Shown here piece after piece: positions 33,501-41,753 of a stretch of DNA of 64,000 nt. Source of the DNA: Bifidobacterium colobi (GTDB lineage Bacteria > Actinomycetota > Actinomycetes > Actinomycetales > Bifidobacteriaceae). Every line of letters begins with the position of its first letter. The stretch's first letter is position 1. The notes beneath the pieces are model-generated. The model saw only the letters and a program-made list of their open reading frames with translations. It did not search any database and was not told where the DNA came from. The stretch spans positions 186,001 to 250,000 of the forward strand of contig NZ_JAFEJU010000004.1 of NCBI RefSeq assembly GCF_018555455.1, in the 5' to 3' direction. The position numbers were made by a program, and so were the translations under genes.

Positions 33501-33833
33501 GCGCGCAACGGCAACTATCTGTGGTCCGGTCGTGCCAATCAGGCGGATATCTTGCCCGATGACATCTATTCGCTCGGCGGCATCGCCGTGTACCTCGGCT
33601 ATGGCGCCCACCGCGGCCAGCATTTCGAAAACGATCTGCTTGGCGTGATGCGCAAATGCCGCGACGTATGCCAGCGACTGTTCTACGGTATGACGGAAGA
33701 GGATGGTGCCGCTGCTTCAACGGTTGCCGGACGCTCGGGCGGGGCAGCCGGTGTGCCGCAAAAGCCCGCAAAACCGCGCATGCACGTTATCGCTCCGCGC
33801 CTGGCGGCCAACCGTCGCCGCGCCCAGCGGTAG
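30594..33833 (+). CDS. glnE: Bifunctional glutamine synthetase adenylyltransferase/adenylyl-removing enzyme
   Basis: The 1079-residue protein has the two nucleotidyltransferase domains of GlnE: MGKLGAQELNYVSDVDLIYV near 221 (deadenylylating half) and MGRYGGREVNFSSDADAILIY near 750 (adenylylating half), each with the GxxxxGxxE...SDxD pattern, followed by the repeated DLRPEGKNGPIVRS and GLRPEGKDGQLVRV motifs and LGKGGLSDVEWTVQ. It adjusts glutamine synthetase activity to nitrogen supply, in response to PII. It is longer than E. coli GlnE (about 946), mostly through linkers and a basic tail. The gene lies alone ahead of the pyrimidine operon. Confidence 0.96.
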   Translation: MEAMTTFKPSAMSLIRAGLQDLDKARELFDQLKADGISDSHRSELLGYLSHAGDPDIALRNFVDIVSAMQSSGRDLTQVMPDGDALKRLITVLGVSDALGKFMRFKPDLVEAAAVDHCNSHLFNHEQRRAHLLKALGADPAEKASPKATKDLAEAATALRASYRRQLAAIIAQDATADDPTVIQPTISHELSDLADAALEGALAIARKEVEGSDQVRFTIIGMGKLGAQELNYVSDVDLIYVVEPASKEVDHQTLIRVGTKMGTTLQRVCQSAIMGVAEQPLWQIDGGLRPEGKDGQLVRVLESHKNYYEQWAENWEFQALLKARPVAGDPELGQAYMDMTRPFVWSASKRKNFVYDCQKMRKRVEDLIPAPLKDREIKLGRGGLRDVEFTVQMLQLVHGRTDETLRTSNTLDSLQRLSEGGYISRKQAVRMSQDYRFERVMEHRQQIWSLKRTHLFPDLGRASVGGLEKKRDIDIDELNQNQELRRLARAFGLHPEELVEKYDDTRREVRHLHLDIYYRPMLPVSAQLEDDQINLSVAAAQERFASIGFGDPDAAIRHVQALTAGVGRAAKINRIILPAVLQWLGEGQNPDMGLLNWRKLEENFGTQSGYLGFLRDSTSAAQRLCHVLSNSRFLGDALNKSVESISWLGDDDNLKARTREALDIQTNSALERFGSSMNEFANSVRAMRRHEIERIGLAWMSGVMDDATCLKAMTDVYDAIIDASLKWAVRHQTAVFGLDSAPADITVIAMGRYGGREVNFSSDADAILIYRPADDADDAQANAFAKKAVEDLRNILQGPTTFEPKIELDLDLRPEGKNGPIVRSYASCEEYYESWASTWEHQALLRARYAAGDAELARDFLINIADPLRYPTAELSDTELQSIRKLKARMEAERLPRGVRRERHLKLGKGGLSDVEWTVQLLQLQHAGTIKDLRVNGTLEALDVLEDKKLISAIDAIQLRKAWTTCTAARNGNYLWSGRANQADILPDDIYSLGGIAVYLGYGAHRGQHFENDLLGVMRKCRDVCQRLFYGMTEEDGAAASTVAGRSGGAAGVPQKPAKPRMHVIAPRLAANRRRAQR

Positions 33834-33906
33834 GGTGAACACTCGGTGAACATGGCTGTCCGAAAAATGGCGTAAGTTAGATAAGGTCACATAAAGGGTG
33901 GCCACC
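33834..33906 (+). promoter_or_regulatory. Upstream region of the pyrimidine operon
   Basis: GGTGAACA occurs twice 11 bp apart (33834, 33845), similar to the five-unit array at 3651-3700, and a perfect 10-bp palindrome GGTGGCCACC lies at 33897-33906. I see no PyrR-type anti-antiterminator or leader terminator, so control is probably by a DNA-binding regulator or is absent here. Confidence 0.3.
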
Positions 33907-33932
33907 TGTAACCACGAGCGAAAAGGTGAGCC

Positions 33933-34913
33933 TTGTCTAAAGAAACACCCATGGTCGGCAAAAGCGTTGTGACGCTTGACGACTTGTCTACCAATCAGAT
34001 TCTCGAAATGTTGCATAAGGCCGAGTACATCGACGCCCATCGCAAGGAAGTCTCGCACACCTGCGAGGGTCGCGTGCTCGCCACCTTGTTCTACGAGCCT
34101 TCCACCCGCACCCGCCTGAGCTTCGAAACCGCAATGCTGCGTCTCGGCGGCAAGGTCATCGGCTTCGCTGGCGCACAGCTGGCCTCCGTGACCAAGGGCG
34201 AAACGATTTCCGACACCCTGAAAACCGTGTCGAACTACGTGGACGTGGTCGCCATCCGCCACCCGAAGGAAGGCGCCGCGCTGGTGGCCTCCCGCGCAGC
34301 ATCCGTGCCGGTGATCAACGCCGGCGACGGTGGCCACATGCACCCCACGCAGACACTGGCCGATCTGGCTACGCTGCAGTCCCGTTTCGGCCGCATCACC
34401 GACCTGACCGTGGGTCTGTGCGGCGATCTGACGTTCGGCCGCACCGTGCACTCCCTGATCGAAACCCTCTGCCGCTTCGGCAACGTGCGTTTCATCCTCA
34501 TCAGCCCGGAAGAGCTGAAGACCCCGCAGTACGTGATCGACCGCATCAACGCCACGCCGAGCTGCTCCTACGTGGAAGTGCGCGATCTGGCCTCCGTAAT
34601 CGGCGACCTCGACGTGCTGTACATGACCCGCGTGCAGAAGGAACGTTTCTTCAACGAAGACGATTACCTGCGCCTGCGCGACACCTACATCCTTGACGAG
34701 AGCAAGATGGCCCTCGCCAAGCCGCATATGGCTGTGCTGCATCCGCTGCCGCGCGTCAACGAAATCGCCGTGGAAGTGGACGATGACCCGCGCGCAGCCT
34801 ACTTCGAACAGGTCAAGAACGGCATGCTCATGCGCATGGCCCTCGAAAGCTCCGTGGTAGGCGATGACCTGCCTGGCTACGAACCGCTCAACCCCAAGGA
34901 GGTGCAAGCCTGA
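33933..34913 (+). CDS. pyrB: Aspartate carbamoyltransferase catalytic chain
   Basis: The 326-residue protein joins carbamoyl phosphate and aspartate, the first committed pyrimidine step. It has the carbamoyl-phosphate loop STRTRLSFE near 55, the mobile K in TKGETISDT, the domain-linking HPTQTLADL and the aspartate-binding HPLPRVNEI. I use the TTG at 33933, which has AAGGTGAG just upstream (spacing short, about 4 nt); an ATG at 33951 is the alternative and would leave 320 residues. pyrI follows with overlapping stop/start, so a class B (catalytic plus regulatory) enzyme is expected. Confidence 0.95.
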   Translation: MSKETPMVGKSVVTLDDLSTNQILEMLHKAEYIDAHRKEVSHTCEGRVLATLFYEPSTRTRLSFETAMLRLGGKVIGFAGAQLASVTKGETISDTLKTVSNYVDVVAIRHPKEGAALVASRAASVPVINAGDGGHMHPTQTLADLATLQSRFGRITDLTVGLCGDLTFGRTVHSLIETLCRFGNVRFILISPEELKTPQYVIDRINATPSCSYVEVRDLASVIGDLDVLYMTRVQKERFFNEDDYLRLRDTYILDESKMALAKPHMAVLHPLPRVNEIAVEVDDDPRAAYFEQVKNGMLMRMALESSVVGDDLPGYEPLNPKEVQA

Positions 34914-35332
34914 TGGAAGTCACCAGCATCGTTAACGGCATCATCATCGATCATGTGCCGGCCGGCACCTCGCTGAAGGTACTGGAATACCTGAAGATCG
35001 ATCCGTCGAAGACCAAGCTCGCGCTGATCATGAACACCACATCCAAGCGCTTCGGCACCAAGGACATCATCAAGATCGAAGACGATAAGGACATCGATCT
35101 CGACGTGCTCGGTTTCGTGGCACGTCAGGCCACCGTGGACGTGGTACGCGGCGGGCACATCGTCGAAAAGAAGCAGCCGCACCTGCCCGAGCACATCGTC
35201 GGCGTCATTAAGTGCGTGAACCCTCGCTGTGTGACCACCAGCGAGCACGACATTAAGCAGATGTTCCACTTGGTGCACTCCGATCGACTCGAATACCGCT
35301 GCGACTACTGCGACGAGGAAGCGAAACTGTGA
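34913..35332 (+). CDS. pyrI: Aspartate carbamoyltransferase regulatory chain
   Basis: The 139-residue PyrI has the N-terminal nucleotide-binding domain (VNGIIIDHVPAGTSLKVLEYL) and the C-terminal zinc domain with C101, C106, C130 and C133 (CVNPRC and CDYC). It forms the allosteric regulatory dimers that let CTP inhibit and ATP activate PyrB. The ATG overlaps the pyrB stop (TGATG), implying coupled translation and fixed stoichiometry. It is slightly shorter than the E. coli protein (153) at the N-terminus. Confidence 0.95.
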   Translation: MEVTSIVNGIIIDHVPAGTSLKVLEYLKIDPSKTKLALIMNTTSKRFGTKDIIKIEDDKDIDLDVLGFVARQATVDVVRGGHIVEKKQPHLPEHIVGVIKCVNPRCVTTSEHDIKQMFHLVHSDRLEYRCDYCDEEAKL

Positions 35333-36861
35333 GCATCACCCTACGCAACATCAAGGTCTGGAACACCGGCGAAATCATCGACCTCGTGGTTCCAGGCCTC
35401 GCTGACGCCTACTTCGCCGATACCGACACCGTGCACGATGGTGCCGATATCGATGCCACGGGACTGACCGTGGCCCCCGGCTTCGCAGACCCGCATGTGC
35501 ACTTCCGCGATCCCGGCCAGACTTACAAAGAGTCCATGGTTTCCGGCTGCCGTGCCTCGGCATCCGGCGGGTACACGAACGTGCTCATCATGCCGAATAC
35601 GCTGCCTGCACTTGACGGTCAGACGGTGAGTGATGCGGATGCCGCTGCCGATAAGCCCGGTGCACGCGAGATGCGCGAGGCTGGTTTCAGCAATGTCATC
35701 GATTTCCTTCAGAACTACGATGCCGCGCATGATGTGAAGCTGCCGGTTCGCTACGACCTGTGCGTGTGCGCATCCAAGGATCGCGCCGGCAAGGAGGCAA
35801 GCGACACCGCTGATTGGCTCAAGTATGTGCCCGGATTCGATGATGATGCCAAGACCCCGGCCATGTGGGCTCATCCGGTTACCGCTATCAGTGATGACGG
35901 TGCCGCTGTACCCGAGCCGATTCTCGATCAGGTGCTGGCGAATGCCAAGGCTTCCGATTTGTATCTGATTGAGCACTGCGAGCATCACGATACCGGTGCC
36001 GTCAATGAAGGTCCGGTGTCTCGCCAGCTTGGTGTCCCCGGCATTCCGGAGGATACCGAGCTCAAGATCGTGGCCCGTGATATCGAAGCCGCACGCCGCA
36101 CCGGTATCCACGTGCACTTCCAGCATGTAAGCACCGCGATTTCGTTCGAGGCCATTCGCAAGGCCAAGGCCGAAGGACTGCCGATCACTTGCGAAACCGC
36201 ACCGCATTATCTGGCTTTGAGCGACGAGGCGCTGCTCGAATATGGCACGCTGGCCAAGATGAATCCGCCGCTGCGCTCCGAAGCCGACCGCAAGGCCACC
36301 ATCGCGGCCATCGCCGACGGCACGGTCGACCTGCTGGCCACCGATCACGCCCCGCACACAATGGATGAGAAAGCCCTGGGATTCCTCGAGGCACCCAACG
36401 GCATCATCGGCTTGGAATGCGCCTACGGCGTATGCCACAAGGTGCTGGTGGATGGCGGTCACATTTCGGATGAGCGACTGATCGAGCTTATGTCCGTGGC
36501 GCCGGAAGCGCTGATGGGCCATGATGCCACCGATATCGCCGTACTCGTGGAGGACTGGGCCGAGCCAGCGCCTACCGGTGATGATCCGGAAGCGGTGATC
36601 GCCGAGGAACGCGAGGCAGAGGAAAGCCACGAAGCTGATCGGACTGCCAAGCGTGAAGGTGTGAATCGTCTGCTTGACTTGAGCCGTGTGGATGATGCCG
36701 CACACGTGGATCTGGCCATCTTGAACACCGATGAGGAATGGACCGTGGATCCGGAACGCTTCCACTCCGCCGCACGCAACACCCCGTTCGGCGGCTGGAA
36801 GGTCACTGGACGTCCGCTCGCCACCATCATCGGCTCCCAATTCATGTTCAGCCGCCTGTAG
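35329..36861 (+). CDS. pyrC: Dihydroorotase
   Basis: The 510-residue protein is a class I dihydroorotase: metal ligands H56 and H58 in DPHVHFRDPG, later His in IHVHFQHVS and CETAPHYL, and the catalytic Asp in ATDHAPH. It cyclises carbamoyl aspartate. The GTG at 35329 overlaps the pyrI stop by four bases. It is about 70-80 residues longer than usual, with a charged insertion (EEREAEESHEADRTAKREG) after the conserved core around residue 425-445, before the C-terminal NTPFGGWKVTGRP segment. The effect of the insertion is unknown. Confidence 0.94.
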   Translation: MSITLRNIKVWNTGEIIDLVVPGLADAYFADTDTVHDGADIDATGLTVAPGFADPHVHFRDPGQTYKESMVSGCRASASGGYTNVLIMPNTLPALDGQTVSDADAAADKPGAREMREAGFSNVIDFLQNYDAAHDVKLPVRYDLCVCASKDRAGKEASDTADWLKYVPGFDDDAKTPAMWAHPVTAISDDGAAVPEPILDQVLANAKASDLYLIEHCEHHDTGAVNEGPVSRQLGVPGIPEDTELKIVARDIEAARRTGIHVHFQHVSTAISFEAIRKAKAEGLPITCETAPHYLALSDEALLEYGTLAKMNPPLRSEADRKATIAAIADGTVDLLATDHAPHTMDEKALGFLEAPNGIIGLECAYGVCHKVLVDGGHISDERLIELMSVAPEALMGHDATDIAVLVEDWAEPAPTGDDPEAVIAEEREAEESHEADRTAKREGVNRLLDLSRVDDAAHVDLAILNTDEEWTVDPERFHSAARNTPFGGWKVTGRPLATIIGSQFMFSRL

Positions 36862-36878
36862 AGAACGAAAGGACTTCG

Positions 36879-37853
36879 ATGGATCGCTTGATCGAAGCAA
36901 TCAATAACGTGCAGAACCCATCCGTCGTGGGTCTGGACCCCACCGAAGCACTGGTACCGCCGCAGGTGGTGGCCAGCTTCGCCGACGAAGTGCGCGACTC
37001 GGTGGATTCCCCGGAAGAGCTGCCCGCCGCACAGCTGGCGGTCGCCTACTTCGAATTCAACCGCACCATTATCGATGCGGTGGCCGATATCGTGCCTGCG
37101 GTCAAGCCGCAGATCGCCATGTACGAGGCGCTCGGTCCGGCTGGTGTGGATGTGTACACGATGACCTGCGAATACGCCGCCCAGCAGGGCCTGTACGTGC
37201 TTGGTGACGTGAAGCGCGGCGACATCGGCTCCACGGCTGCCGCCTATGCCCATCACTTGAACGGTGTTTCCGCCGCTGCGGAAGATGGCACTGCTTTCGA
37301 CCCGTGGCATGAGGATGCCGTGACCGTGAACCCGTATCTCGGCACGGATGGCATCACGCCGTTTGTTCAGGCCGCCACCGAAGCCGACAAGGACATTTTC
37401 GTGCTGGTGCGCACCTCCAACCCGTCCTCCAGTGAGCTGCAGATGCTCGATCTGGCGGACGGCAAGAAGGTCTACGAGCATGTGGCCGACCTTGTGGAAG
37501 GCTGGGGTGCCGAAACCATCGGCGAACACGGCTACTCCCGAGTAGGTGCCGTGGTCGGTGCCACGCATCCGGAAGAAGGTCGTGCACTGCGTGCCCGCAT
37601 GCCGCACACGTTCTTCCTGGTGCCGGGCTACGGCGCTCAGGGTGGTACCGCTCAGGATGTCGCCGGCATGTTCGACGCCGATGGCAGTGGCGCGCTCGTC
37701 AACTCTTCCCGCGGCATCATCGGCGCATGGAAGAAGAGCGGCAAGTACTCCGAATCCATGAGCGCCGATGAGGCACTGGATTTGGTTGCCGAAAGCGCCC
37801 GACAAGCCGCTCTCGATATGCGCGACGCCCTGCGCATCGCCGTCTATCGCTGA
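36879..37853 (+). CDS. pyrF: Orotidine 5'-phosphate decarboxylase
   Basis: The 324-residue PyrF is of the longer type common in actinobacteria. The catalytic Asp-Lys-Asp array is DVKRGDIGST (D110, K112, D115), and GYGAQGGTA and NSSRGIIGAW bind the phosphate. It decarboxylates OMP to UMP. The ATG at 36879 follows GAAAGGA; a frame open from 36738 would overlap pyrC and is not real. It comes before pyrK in the operon although it acts last in the pathway. Confidence 0.95.
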   Translation: MDRLIEAINNVQNPSVVGLDPTEALVPPQVVASFADEVRDSVDSPEELPAAQLAVAYFEFNRTIIDAVADIVPAVKPQIAMYEALGPAGVDVYTMTCEYAAQQGLYVLGDVKRGDIGSTAAAYAHHLNGVSAAAEDGTAFDPWHEDAVTVNPYLGTDGITPFVQAATEADKDIFVLVRTSNPSSSELQMLDLADGKKVYEHVADLVEGWGAETIGEHGYSRVGAVVGATHPEEGRALRARMPHTFFLVPGYGAQGGTAQDVAGMFDADGSGALVNSSRGIIGAWKKSGKYSESMSADEALDLVAESARQAALDMRDALRIAVYR

Positions 37854-37884
37854 TCGGCGGACCAGAACTGAGACAAGGAATCTT

Positions 37885-38709
37885 ATGACTACCTTCACTC
37901 CAACGCATGATGTGGTGGCTGAAGCCACCGCAGCGGGATTCTTCCCGCCGCGCCACACCGTGGAAGTCACGGCAGTACGCGAACTGACCGACCATGTGGT
38001 GCGCTTGACTTTCCGCGACGCGTTCATTGCCTCCCATGCCAAGCCCGCACAATTTGTTAACCTGTTCACGCACGACGATTTCATGTTGATGCCTCGCCCG
38101 TTCGGTGTCAGCGAAGTCGAGGGCGACGAGGTCAGTGTGATCTTCGCAGTCATTGGCCACGGTACTGAGCAGCTTGCGCAGCTTGAAGTCGGCGACACGG
38201 TGGACGTACTCGGTCCGCTCGGCCGCGGCTTCAACCTGAAGCAGGACGCCAACTACATCCTTGTCGGTGGTGGCCTTGGCGTACCTCCGCTGGTGTACGC
38301 GGCACAGAAAATCGCCGACATGGCCGGTTCCGTGGCAACCTCCGTAATCGGTTACCGTGACGCCCACTTCGGTGAGGAATTCGTCTCCCGCTACACCGAT
38401 CGCTCCTTCAGCATCGACAACGCCCAAGGCAATGTCGTTGATCTGCTGAACCAACTGGAACAGTCCGGCGAGCTCTATGTCACCGATCATGCGCCGATTA
38501 TTCTCTCCTGTGGTCCGTTGCCGATGATGAAGGCGGTCGCCCAGTGGGCCGCCGAACGTGATATGCCGGCACAGCTCAGCATGGAACAGCGCATGGGCTG
38601 CGGTTACGGAACCTGCGTGCTGTGCACCGTGGACACGGTAGACGGTCGACTCAAGGTGTGCTCCGATGGCCCGGTATTCACCCGCGAACAGCTCGGATGG
38701 GGGGAGTGA
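37885..38709 (+). CDS. pyrK: Dihydroorotate dehydrogenase electron-transfer subunit
   Basis: The 274-residue protein has a ferredoxin-reductase-like FAD domain (MPRPFGVSEVE), an NAD-binding domain (LVGGGLGVPPLVYAA) and a C-terminal [2Fe-2S] site with C239, C244, C247 and C259 (MGCGYGTCVLC ... VCSDGPVF). It passes electrons from the flavin of PyrD to NAD+, so dihydroorotate oxidation needs no quinone, which suits an anaerobe. The ATG at 37885 follows AAGGAAT. pyrD begins 2 bp after its stop. Confidence 0.94.
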   Translation: MTTFTPTHDVVAEATAAGFFPPRHTVEVTAVRELTDHVVRLTFRDAFIASHAKPAQFVNLFTHDDFMLMPRPFGVSEVEGDEVSVIFAVIGHGTEQLAQLEVGDTVDVLGPLGRGFNLKQDANYILVGGGLGVPPLVYAAQKIADMAGSVATSVIGYRDAHFGEEFVSRYTDRSFSIDNAQGNVVDLLNQLEQSGELYVTDHAPIILSCGPLPMMKAVAQWAAERDMPAQLSMEQRMGCGYGTCVLCTVDTVDGRLKVCSDGPVFTREQLGWGE

Positions 38710-38711
38710 CG

Positions 38712-39689
38712 ATGAGCCTTACCACAGCAACGACTGCCGCACGTCAAACCGACAAGCACATCAACATCTACGAGCCGCACGAGTGGAAGCATTCGACCAA
38801 GGTGGCTGGCGTCACTTGGAAGAACCCGGTCGGTACCGCTTCCGGAACCTTTCAGTATGCCGCCGTCCGCTGGTTCTATGATGTCAGCCAGCTTGGCGCG
38901 GTGTCCACCAAGGGATGCTCGCCGATTCCGTGGGAAGGCAATCCGTCCCCACGCACGGCGGAAGGCCCCGCATCGAACCTCAACGCCGTCGGTCTGCAGA
39001 ATCCCGGCGTGGACCATTATCTCGAAGATGACCTGCCCAAGCTGAAGAAAGCCGGCGCATTGGTGGTGGCCAATGTGGCGGGTCACTGCGATGACGATTA
39101 CATGCAAGTGGTCGCCAAACTTGCCGATTCCGATGCGGACATGCTCGAAATCAACGTCAGCTGCCCGAACGTGACCCACGGTGGCATGAGCGTCGGCACC
39201 GATCCCGTGGCCTTGGCCGCGCTGATGGACAAGCTGCGCCCGATGACCGACAAGCCGATGATCGTCAAGCTCACGCCGAACGTCACCGACATCACCGTGC
39301 CGGCTCGCGCGGCCGTGGAACATGGTGCCGATGCGCTGAGCATGATCAACACCGTGCTCGGCATGAGGCTCAATATCCGCACCGGTGAGCCGATCATCGC
39401 CAACAAAACCGGCGGTGTGTCCGGTCCGGCCGTGCTGCCCATTGGCATCGCCGCCGTATACCGCGTGCGTACCGCGTTGCCGGAGATTCCAATCATCGGC
39501 ATCGGTGGCATCGACTCCGGTGAAAAGGCGTTGGAATACTTGTACGCCGGCGCGAATGCCGTGGAAGTGGGCGCGGCAGCGCTCTTCGACCCGGTGGCAC
39601 CGCTGCGCATCGCCCGTGAATTGGATGACCTGTTGGACGAGCGTCCCGAGCTCGCTGCTAAACTGGCCGCAGGCAAAACTTGGAGGTAA
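38712..39689 (+). CDS. pyrD: Dihydroorotate dehydrogenase, class 1B catalytic subunit
   Basis: The 325-residue TIM-barrel flavoprotein has [10 protein letters not shown] at the flavin phosphate side, the catalytic C151 in [12 protein letters not shown], which marks the class 1 enzymes, and [16 protein letters not shown]. Together with PyrK it forms the NAD-dependent class 1B complex. The ATG at 38712 comes 2 bp after the pyrK stop; longer frames upstream overlap pyrK. The N-terminus is about 25 residues longer than the shortest homologues. Confidence 0.95.
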   Translation: MSLTTATTAARQTDKHINIYEPHEWKHSTKVAGVTWKNPVGTASGTFQYAAVRWFYDVSQLGAVSTKGCSPIPWEGNPSPRTAEGPASNLNAVGLQNPGVDHYLEDDLPKLKKAGALVVANVAGHCDDDYMQVVAKLADSDADMLEINVSCPNVTHGGMSVGTDPVALAALMDKLRPMTDKPMIVKLTPNVTDITVPARAAVEHGADALSMINTVLGMRLNIRTGEPIIANKTGGVSGPAVLPIGIAAVYRVRTALPEIPIIGIGGIDSGEKALEYLYAGANAVEVGAAALFDPVAPLRIARELDDLLDERPELAAKLAAGKTWR

Positions 39690-39694
39690 ATGCT

Positions 39695-40390
39695 ATGGCA
39701 GAAACGCTTGCACATCGTTTTACGGAATTCCTGCTGGAATCCAACGCATTGAAGTTCGGCGACTTCACGCTGAAGTCCGGCCGCCAGAGCCCGTACTTCA
39801 TCAACGCCGGTGCTTTCGATGACGGCAAGAAGATCGCGACTTTGGGTGCTTTCTACGCCGAGAAGATCAGCCAGGCCATCGTGCACAACACGATTCCGCG
39901 CGACATCGACACCGTGTTCGGCCCGGCATATAAGGGCATTCCGCTGGCTGTCTCCACCGCCATCGCACTGACCGCAGGTCATAACATGACCGTCGGTTAC
40001 ACCTTCGACCGCAAGGAAAAGAAGGATCACGGCGACGGCGGCTGGATGGTCGGCACCCCGCTCACCGACGGCATGAAGGTGCTGCTCGTGGACGATGTGA
40101 TGACCGCCGGCACCGCAGTGCGCGAGGTCATTCCGAAGCTCAAGGCCGAAGCCAACGTCGAGGTCGTGGGTCTGGTGCTCTCCGTGGATCGTATGGAGAA
40201 GACCAAGGATTCCGACCTGTCCGCAGTCAAGGCTGTGGAGCAGGAGTTCGGCTTCCCGGTGCTCGCCATCGCCAACGTACGCGAGATCTTCGACGCCGCC
40301 GCCAAGATGAAGAAGGCTGACGGCACCCCGCTGCTCGACCATGACATCAAGCAGCGCGCCGACGCCTACCTCGAACAGTACGGGGCGTGA
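39695..40390 (+). CDS. pyrE: Orotate phosphoribosyltransferase
   Basis: The 231-residue PyrE has [16 protein letters not shown] at the orotate site and the PRPP motif [14 protein letters not shown]. It couples orotate with PRPP to give OMP. The ATG at 39695 follows TTGGAGG; an upstream TTG at 39680 is inside this site and is rejected. It is the last gene of the operon; a strong terminator hairpin lies 20 bp after it. Confidence 0.95.
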   Translation: MAETLAHRFTEFLLESNALKFGDFTLKSGRQSPYFINAGAFDDGKKIATLGAFYAEKISQAIVHNTIPRDIDTVFGPAYKGIPLAVSTAIALTAGHNMTVGYTFDRKEKKDHGDGGWMVGTPLTDGMKVLLVDDVMTAGTAVREVIPKLKAEANVEVVGLVLSVDRMEKTKDSDLSAVKAVEQEFGFPVLAIANVREIFDAAAKMKKADGTPLLDHDIKQRADAYLEQYGA

Positions 40391-40410
40391 TTCGGCTCAT
40401 AGCAGTTTAT

Positions 40411-40435
40411 GAAAGCGGGCATTATGCCCGCTTTC
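40411..40435 (+). terminator. Terminator of the pyr operon
   Basis: GAAAGCGGGC and GCCCGCTTTC form a perfect 10-bp stem with a 5-nt loop, followed by TTCGT. The A-rich left and T-rich right ends give the usual intrinsic-terminator look. Confidence 0.85.
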
Positions 40436-40490
40436 TTCGTAAGTTGCCGCTACTACAATCATGCAATGAACAGACCGTAGAGGAGCTGGC

Positions 40491-41633
40491 ATGGGCAATA
40501 TCACGGACGATATTCGGGAGCATTTTGACACTTTTGCCGAACTGCCGTTCAACGAGACGGACAGCTTGGCGTTGGCGCAGTTGGCGTATGCGCGCATGCC
40601 GGATAACGTGCCGCGATATCAGGCGAATCCACAGGTAGCAGTCGAATCTGCAGAACAATCATCTCTGCCGATGGTGTCCGTTCGCGAGCTTCTGCGTGCG
40701 GAATGCTATGACGCCATGTTCGGCAGAGTATGGTCGCCGCAGATGAACGTGGATTTGCTACGTGCGATGTGCGAAAACCCGCGTTGGCGGAACCTCCGCG
40801 TTGGCGAATACGTGGATGAATTCGATCCGGAAACCACCAAGCAGTTCTCGGCATGCGCGTTCGCAATCGGAGACGCGGCCAACACCCTGTATATATCGTT
40901 CCGCGGCACCGACAGTTCCATCATCGGCTGGAAAGAGGATTTCACGATGGCCTTCCGCAGGCCGGTCGCCTCACAGGAGGCAGCAACGGAATATCTCGCC
41001 AACGTAGCACAGCGTTGGAATGGTCCGATCATGGTCGGAGGCCATTCCAAAGGCGGCAATCTTGCGGTATACGCCGCCGCCTGCGCGCCGGCCGGAATCC
41101 AGGACCGTATTGCCGCAATCTTCTCCCACGATGGCCCTGGTTTTGATGACGATTTCTTTGCCCTGCCTAGCTTCAAACGCATCGAATCCAAGGTGCACAA
41201 GTCGGTGCCTGGCTCCTCGATCATCGGCATGCTCTTCGAAACCCGTGAACAGTTGAGCGATGGCTATACCGTGGTCAGTAGCGATGGCATCGGCATCATG
41301 CAGCACTTCGCTTTGCACTGGCAAATCGATCATGGCCAATTCGTGCAAGCAGATGGGCTTACGCCCAGCGCGCAGTACTTGGCGCGTACGGTCAACGGCT
41401 GGATGGCGCAATTCGATGACGAGCATCGCCGCCGGTTCATTGAGAACCTGTTCGCCATCTTCGAAGCCAGTGGATACCGCACATTCGGCGAAATGACAGC
41501 ACATTGGACGCAGTCACTGCCGTTGATGCTTGCATCCGCGCGCAATATCGACGCCGAAGATCGCGATGTGATGATTGAAGTAGTCAAAGGATTCGCAGCA
41601 ACCGCTGCCAGCGCAGTGCTGCCAGCCAAGTAA
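40491..41633 (+). CDS. DUF2974 (Mbeg1-like) hydrolase
   Basis: The 380-residue protein belongs to the DUF2974/Mbeg1-like alpha/beta hydrolase group. Nucleophile S186 lies in VGGHSKGGNLA, the conserved YISFRGTDSSIIGWKEDF precedes it, and acidic and His residues follow (FSHDGPGFDDDF; HWQIDHGQF). Such lipase-like proteins are widespread in Gram-positive bacteria, with unknown substrates; no signal peptide is visible, so it is cytoplasmic. The ATG follows GAGGAG. It lies alone after the pyr operon terminator. Confidence 0.87.
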   Translation: MGNITDDIREHFDTFAELPFNETDSLALAQLAYARMPDNVPRYQANPQVAVESAEQSSLPMVSVRELLRAECYDAMFGRVWSPQMNVDLLRAMCENPRWRNLRVGEYVDEFDPETTKQFSACAFAIGDAANTLYISFRGTDSSIIGWKEDFTMAFRRPVASQEAATEYLANVAQRWNGPIMVGGHSKGGNLAVYAAACAPAGIQDRIAAIFSHDGPGFDDDFFALPSFKRIESKVHKSVPGSSIIGMLFETREQLSDGYTVVSSDGIGIMQHFALHWQIDHGQFVQADGLTPSAQYLARTVNGWMAQFDDEHRRRFIENLFAIFEASGYRTFGEMTAHWTQSLPLMLASARNIDAEDRDVMIEVVKGFAATAASAVLPAK

Positions 41634-41741
41634 CACTGCGATCACTACAGTTGCTAAGCCAGCCCAGGTCAGCGGCGAGCCATCGACAATATCGAAAATG
41701 AACTTTAGGTGACATTGCCCCAGCGCAGCAATCAACCTCAG

Positions 41742-41747
41742 TACAGT
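41742..41747 (+). promoter_or_regulatory. -10 element TACAGT of leaderless gene
   Basis: TACAGT ends six bases before the ATG at 41754; the intervening GGAAGT is too close to act as a ribosome-binding site. Confidence 0.45.
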
Positions 41748-41753
41748 GGAAGT

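Noticed and set aside
33841..33932. PyrR-dependent attenuator before pyrB
   Set aside because: No terminator/antiterminator pair or PyrR-binding consensus is visible in this short leader; only a small palindrome is present.
36459..38252. Minus-strand 597-codon frame across pyrC, pyrF and pyrK
   Set aside because: It spans three recognised genes on the other strand and has low-complexity Ser/Arg content.
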